The notes under the pieces: model-generated
Databases searched by the model: none
What the model was told of the DNA's origin: nothing
What the model saw: only the letters and a program-made list of their open reading frames with translations
Origin: Bacillota bacterium
GTDB taxonomy: Bacteria; Bacillota; Clostridia; Lachnospirales; Lachnospiraceae
Length of the DNA: 17,057 nucleotides
Direction of reading: 5' to 3'
Assembly: GCA_022717655.1 (NCBI GenBank)
Contig: JAIIAN010000047.1
Span: 1-17,057 of the forward strand
In this document: one piece after another, positions 14,599 to 17,057 of the stretch
How the letters are laid out: the number at the start of each line of letters is the position of its first letter
Position numbering within the stretch: the first letter of the stretch is position 1
Made by a program: the position numbers and the translations under genes

Positions 14599-15042
14599 AT
14601 GGAGCGTTATGATGTATTTCATGATATTCTTGTGAATTTATTTCAGGAGATTATGGATATCGAAGAAAAAGCCCTGATTACCGCTGAATTTAAAAATATA
14701 TCCGTGAATGATATGCATATCATTGAGGCAATTGGAACAGGAGAACCGAAAAATATGTCAACTGTGGCAAAGCTGATGTCCGTCACAGTTGGAACACTTA
14801 CAATTGCGATTAATAATCTGGTGAAAAAAGGTTATGTAAGCAGAGTCAGAAGTGAAGAGGACAGAAGAGTTGTACTGATTTCCCTGACTGAAAAAGGAAA
14901 ACGGGCGTACCAGCATCATCGGGAGTTTCATGATGGAATGGTAAAAGCACTGGTGGAAGGTCTGGATGAAGGGCAGCAGAAGATTCTTGTGAAATCTTTA
15001 CTGAATTTGAGAACGTTTTTTGATTCTTATAAAAAAGATTGA
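14599..15042 (+). CDS. MarR-family regulator resembling FabT
   Basis: A 147-residue winged helix-turn-helix protein. The DNA-binding region lies at about residues 55-103 (TVAKLMSVTVGTLTIAINNLVKKGYV, with the wing SEEDRRVVLISLTEKG). The overall pattern, including FKNISVNDMHIIEAIG and FHDGMVKALVEGL, resembles FabT, the repressor of fatty-acid synthesis genes in streptococci and some Clostridia. In those genomes it usually heads a fabH/fabK/fabD/fabG/fabF cluster. Here the next gene is convergent and unrelated, so the target is uncertain and no fab symbol is given. GGGGGTGG at 14585-14592 is the ribosome site. It could be another MarR paralog. Confidence 0.8.
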   Translation: MERYDVFHDILVNLFQEIMDIEEKALITAEFKNISVNDMHIIEAIGTGEPKNMSTVAKLMSVTVGTLTIAINNLVKKGYVSRVRSEEDRRVVLISLTEKGKRAYQHHREFHDGMVKALVEGLDEGQQKILVKSLLNLRTFFDSYKKD

Positions 15043-15075
15043 GTGTACAGAAATTTTGTACACCCAATCTTTTTT
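15031..15075. terminator. Bidirectional terminator between convergent genes
   Basis: An 18-bp stem with one mismatch (15031-15048 with 15058-15075), A-run on the left and T-run on the right. It serves the MarR gene, whose stop lies inside the stem, on the plus strand. It also serves the DUF885 gene ending at 15081 on the minus strand. Confidence 0.9.
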
Positions 15076-15080
15076 GCTTT

Positions 15081-16835
15081 TTAATAGTTTTCCAGTACAT
15101 ACTTTTCTATAACCGGAAATGGAGCAGGTCCGGTTTCTAATACAAATCGATGAAAATCTTTTTTATCAAATTTATCGCCAGCGTTTTTCTCTGCCAAATC
15201 TCTTAAATCCATAAAATTCAGATATCCCAGATAGTATTTTAAATAATTAGCAGGATTTTCAATGATGTACTGGTAAATTTCTTTGCAGGTGTCATCGGAA
15301 GCAATGCCAAATCCATGTAACGACTGGGTAACTTGAGCTAAGGTCCAGCCGTATTCATGGATTTTGATATCGAGCAGAGAATACAGGCAGAGACTGATGG
15401 AGCGGTTCTGCCATAAAAGCTGTAAGAGTTCTGGTTCGACTTTAAAATAGGAGGCGGCATAGCCGTAGGAAATGGATTCGACATAAGTCGCCCAGCCTTC
15501 AATATAGCCACTGCATCCGAGTAGGTTACGGATAGGGGCAGGATTTTGATTTCCATAATATAAGGTTTGATAGAGGTGTCCCGGAAAGCCTTCGTGAGCA
15601 AGTGTGGTAAAGAGTTCCGCCGGATTTACCTGTGAACTTCGATTGATATAAATGGTATTCGGACTTAAGGTGTCTGCAGGCGGAGTTAAATAAAAAGCGG
15701 GACTCGAAAATTCTTCCATTGATTCTGGAACGTATTTGACCTCATACTTTGGACTGTCTAAATCAGGAAAATCCGTTCGCATGGCTTTGCTTAGATAGGA
15801 AAGCATTTCTTTTGGTGTAGCGGAAAGTGAAAAAACAGAAAGATTTTGTGCAAGGGATGGATTTTGGGAGAGCAGAGTCTGCATCTGGCGGTAATCAAGG
15901 GCAAGCTGGGTAAAAAGCCGTTCTTCGATTTCTTTGACACTGCGAAAATCTCCGACCTGACTTTGAATCAGATAGTGATAATAGGCAGTACCATCTGGAA
16001 AACCGGCAAGCCCTCTGTCATTTTTTCCACTGCCTTTTAGTGCAGAAAGTTTTTCAGAAAGTGTTTGATAGGAAGGAATCACGCAGGTATGGATTAATTT
16101 TTCATGGAGGCTTAGATAGGAATCCGTCTGTTTTTTGGTAAGTGTACCAGCATTTTGAAGCGAATTAATTTTATCTTCAAAAGCAGAAGCAAGATAATCC
16201 GATGAGAGCATAGTTTGACACTGTGCAAGCAGGCGTTCCAAAGAAGCATCACTCATAAAGAGTCCACGTTTGGCTTTTTGGGTTTCAAATTCTGCCAGTT
16301 CGTTATAATAGTCGGGGAGGCAGGAGAGCAGAGAAAAATAGTCTTTGATATCGTTTCCTGTGCGGAAGGTGTATTCGGCAAGCAGAATCGGAAGCTGGGA
16401 AGAAATGCCAAGATGCGGACTTAAGGGTTCTTGAAGCCAGAAAAATTTTTCACCGGAAAGCTGTGTGGAAAATTCCAGAGAAAGAATATCATAAGTCAGC
16501 TGGTTTTCTTTGGAAAGGTTTTGATAGTGAAATTTTTTGAGTCGTTTCTGATTGGATTTTAATTTGGAAAATGAATGAGAATGAGCTTTTTCGTTTATTG
16601 AGCCAAGGCTGATTTTGTAGTCGTTGATTCCAAATGTTTCGGGATGTGCAAGCGTATAATGCAGATTTAAAGTATTAGAAGAAAGCTCAGAAGTAAAAAT
16701 AGAATCGGTAAAGCGTTCAAACTGCTTGTTTTCCAGAGTGGGTTCAATTTTTTTCAGAAAGACGATAGAGAAAAGAAAGAAGAAACAGAAAATGAAAATC
16801 AAAATTCGATATTTATTATGTAGAAAATTTTTCAA
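15081..16835 (-). CDS. Membrane-anchored DUF885 family protein, putative metallopeptidase
   Basis: A 584-residue protein with a basic N-terminus and one hydrophobic segment (about residues 10-27), no lipobox and no clear cleavage site. It is probably anchored with the body outside the membrane. The DUF885 zinc-hydrolase signature is present: HEGFPGHLYQ gives H414, E415 and H420, and E446 lies in GYIEGWATYVE. DUF885 proteins are metallopeptidase-like and largely uncharacterised, and the substrate cannot be read from sequence. The start is TTG at 16835, chosen because GAGGG lies seven bases upstream and the next in-frame Met is far downstream (residue 194). It is transcribed alone, convergent with the MarR gene. 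No convincing promoter was identified in the 70 bases upstream. Confidence 0.85.
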   Translation of the reverse strand: MKNFLHNKYRILIFIFCFFFLFSIVFLKKIEPTLENKQFERFTDSIFTSELSSNTLNLHYTLAHPETFGINDYKISLGSINEKAHSHSFSKLKSNQKRLKKFHYQNLSKENQLTYDILSLEFSTQLSGEKFFWLQEPLSPHLGISSQLPILLAEYTFRTGNDIKDYFSLLSCLPDYYNELAEFETQKAKRGLFMSDASLERLLAQCQTMLSSDYLASAFEDKINSLQNAGTLTKKQTDSYLSLHEKLIHTCVIPSYQTLSEKLSALKGSGKNDRGLAGFPDGTAYYHYLIQSQVGDFRSVKEIEERLFTQLALDYRQMQTLLSQNPSLAQNLSVFSLSATPKEMLSYLSKAMRTDFPDLDSPKYEVKYVPESMEEFSSPAFYLTPPADTLSPNTIYINRSSQVNPAELFTTLAHEGFPGHLYQTLYYGNQNPAPIRNLLGCSGYIEGWATYVESISYGYAASYFKVEPELLQLLWQNRSISLCLYSLLDIKIHEYGWTLAQVTQSLHGFGIASDDTCKEIYQYIIENPANYLKYYLGYLNFMDLRDLAEKNAGDKFDKKDFHRFVLETGPAPFPVIEKYVLENY

Positions 16836-16904
16836 AGAACTGCCCTCTTAAAGCTTGAGAATTCTTTATTAGTTTATGAAAAAAATGAAAGAGTATGAAT
16901 GCAG

Positions 16905-17054
16905 ATAAGCATTCCCCCGCTTCAAGTGCGCAGAGCGCTAAGCGGCGGGTGAAGGGGGATGCTTATGTCAGTGGGAGTTGAAAGCTCCCACTGACAGATC
17001 GCGAAGCGACTGCGTTCATGAGCAAGTAGCGAAGCGGATTGCGAATGTCCGCTT
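16905..17054. repeat. Gene-free cluster of hairpins at the right end
   Basis: Three consecutive structures stand here. First, ATAAGCAT (16905-16912) pairs with ATGCTTAT (16959-16966) around an inner CCGCTT/AAGCGG stem and a GCGC-AGA-GCGC hairpin. Second, an 11-bp perfect stem starts at the next base (16967-16977 with 16985-16995). Third, AAGCGGA (17032-17038) pairs with TCCGCTT (17048-17054). GCGAAGCG occurs twice (17001 and 17029). The stretch is more GC-rich than its surroundings and contains no open frame of note. It may be a structured RNA, a REP-like palindromic repeat or a transposon end, and it may continue past the window. Confidence 0.55.
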
Positions 17055-17057
17055 TAC

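Noticed and set aside
15846..16424. Plus-strand open frames inside the DUF885 gene
   Set aside because: They are short, lack ribosome sites and family features, and are antisense to a convincing minus-strand gene.
16905..17057. CRISPR array or tRNA
   Set aside because: The repeats are palindromes of different sequence without regular spacing, and no cloverleaf can be folded.

Overview
The window is a low-GC Firmicutes chromosome segment (about 590-17057) joined at its left edge to about 0.6 kb of GC-rich enterobacterial DNA. The Firmicutes part suggests a spore-forming gut Clostridia, most likely Lachnospiraceae. The evidence is a spore-maturation gene (spmB), the short-form HisG plus HisZ pair, a PduL-type phosphotransacetylase, a DeoR-controlled fructose PTS operon, AGGAGG-type ribosome sites, TTGACA/TATAAT promoters and A/T-rich codon use. 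No species can be named from sequence alone.

Layout. (1) 2-574 is the C-terminal end of an enterobacterial beta-glucoside-type PTS permease (last IIC helix plus IIA). At about 575-600 composition changes abruptly, and spmB follows without its usual partner spmA. This looks like an assembly or library chimera. (2) 1218-7316 is a histidine operon, hisZ-hisG-hisC-hisB-hisH-hisA-hisF-hisI, with start/stop overlaps in its second half and a strong promoter in front of hisZ. hisD, hisE and a histidinol-phosphatase are not in the cluster. (3) A membrane protein of unknown function with a degenerate J-domain-like tail follows hisI directly. (4) A monocistronic pduL has a near-consensus promoter and a strong terminator. 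(5) 8765-14515 is a fructose operon, fruK-fruA-ptsH-ptsI-fruR. It has three 10-bp phased repeats over its -35 region, an HPr with Arg in place of regulatory Ser46, and a terminator-like hairpin between ptsH and ptsI. (6) A FabT-like MarR regulator, not followed by fatty-acid genes, converges on (7) a membrane-anchored DUF885 metallohydrolase-like gene; the two share a bidirectional terminator. (8) The right end (16905-17054) is a dense run of hairpins with no gene.

The fru block is functionally self-contained. EI and HPr pass phosphate from PEP to FruA, which imports fructose as fructose-1-phosphate. FruK makes fructose-1,6-bisphosphate, and FruR presumably represses until fructose-1-phosphate accumulates. 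The his block covers most steps from PRPP/ATP to histidinol phosphate but needs HisE, a phosphatase and HisD from elsewhere.

No clearly new multi-gene system is visible. The items most worth a second look are the chimeric left junction, the HPr Ser46-to-Arg change, the J-domain-like membrane protein with its odd start, and the structured right end.
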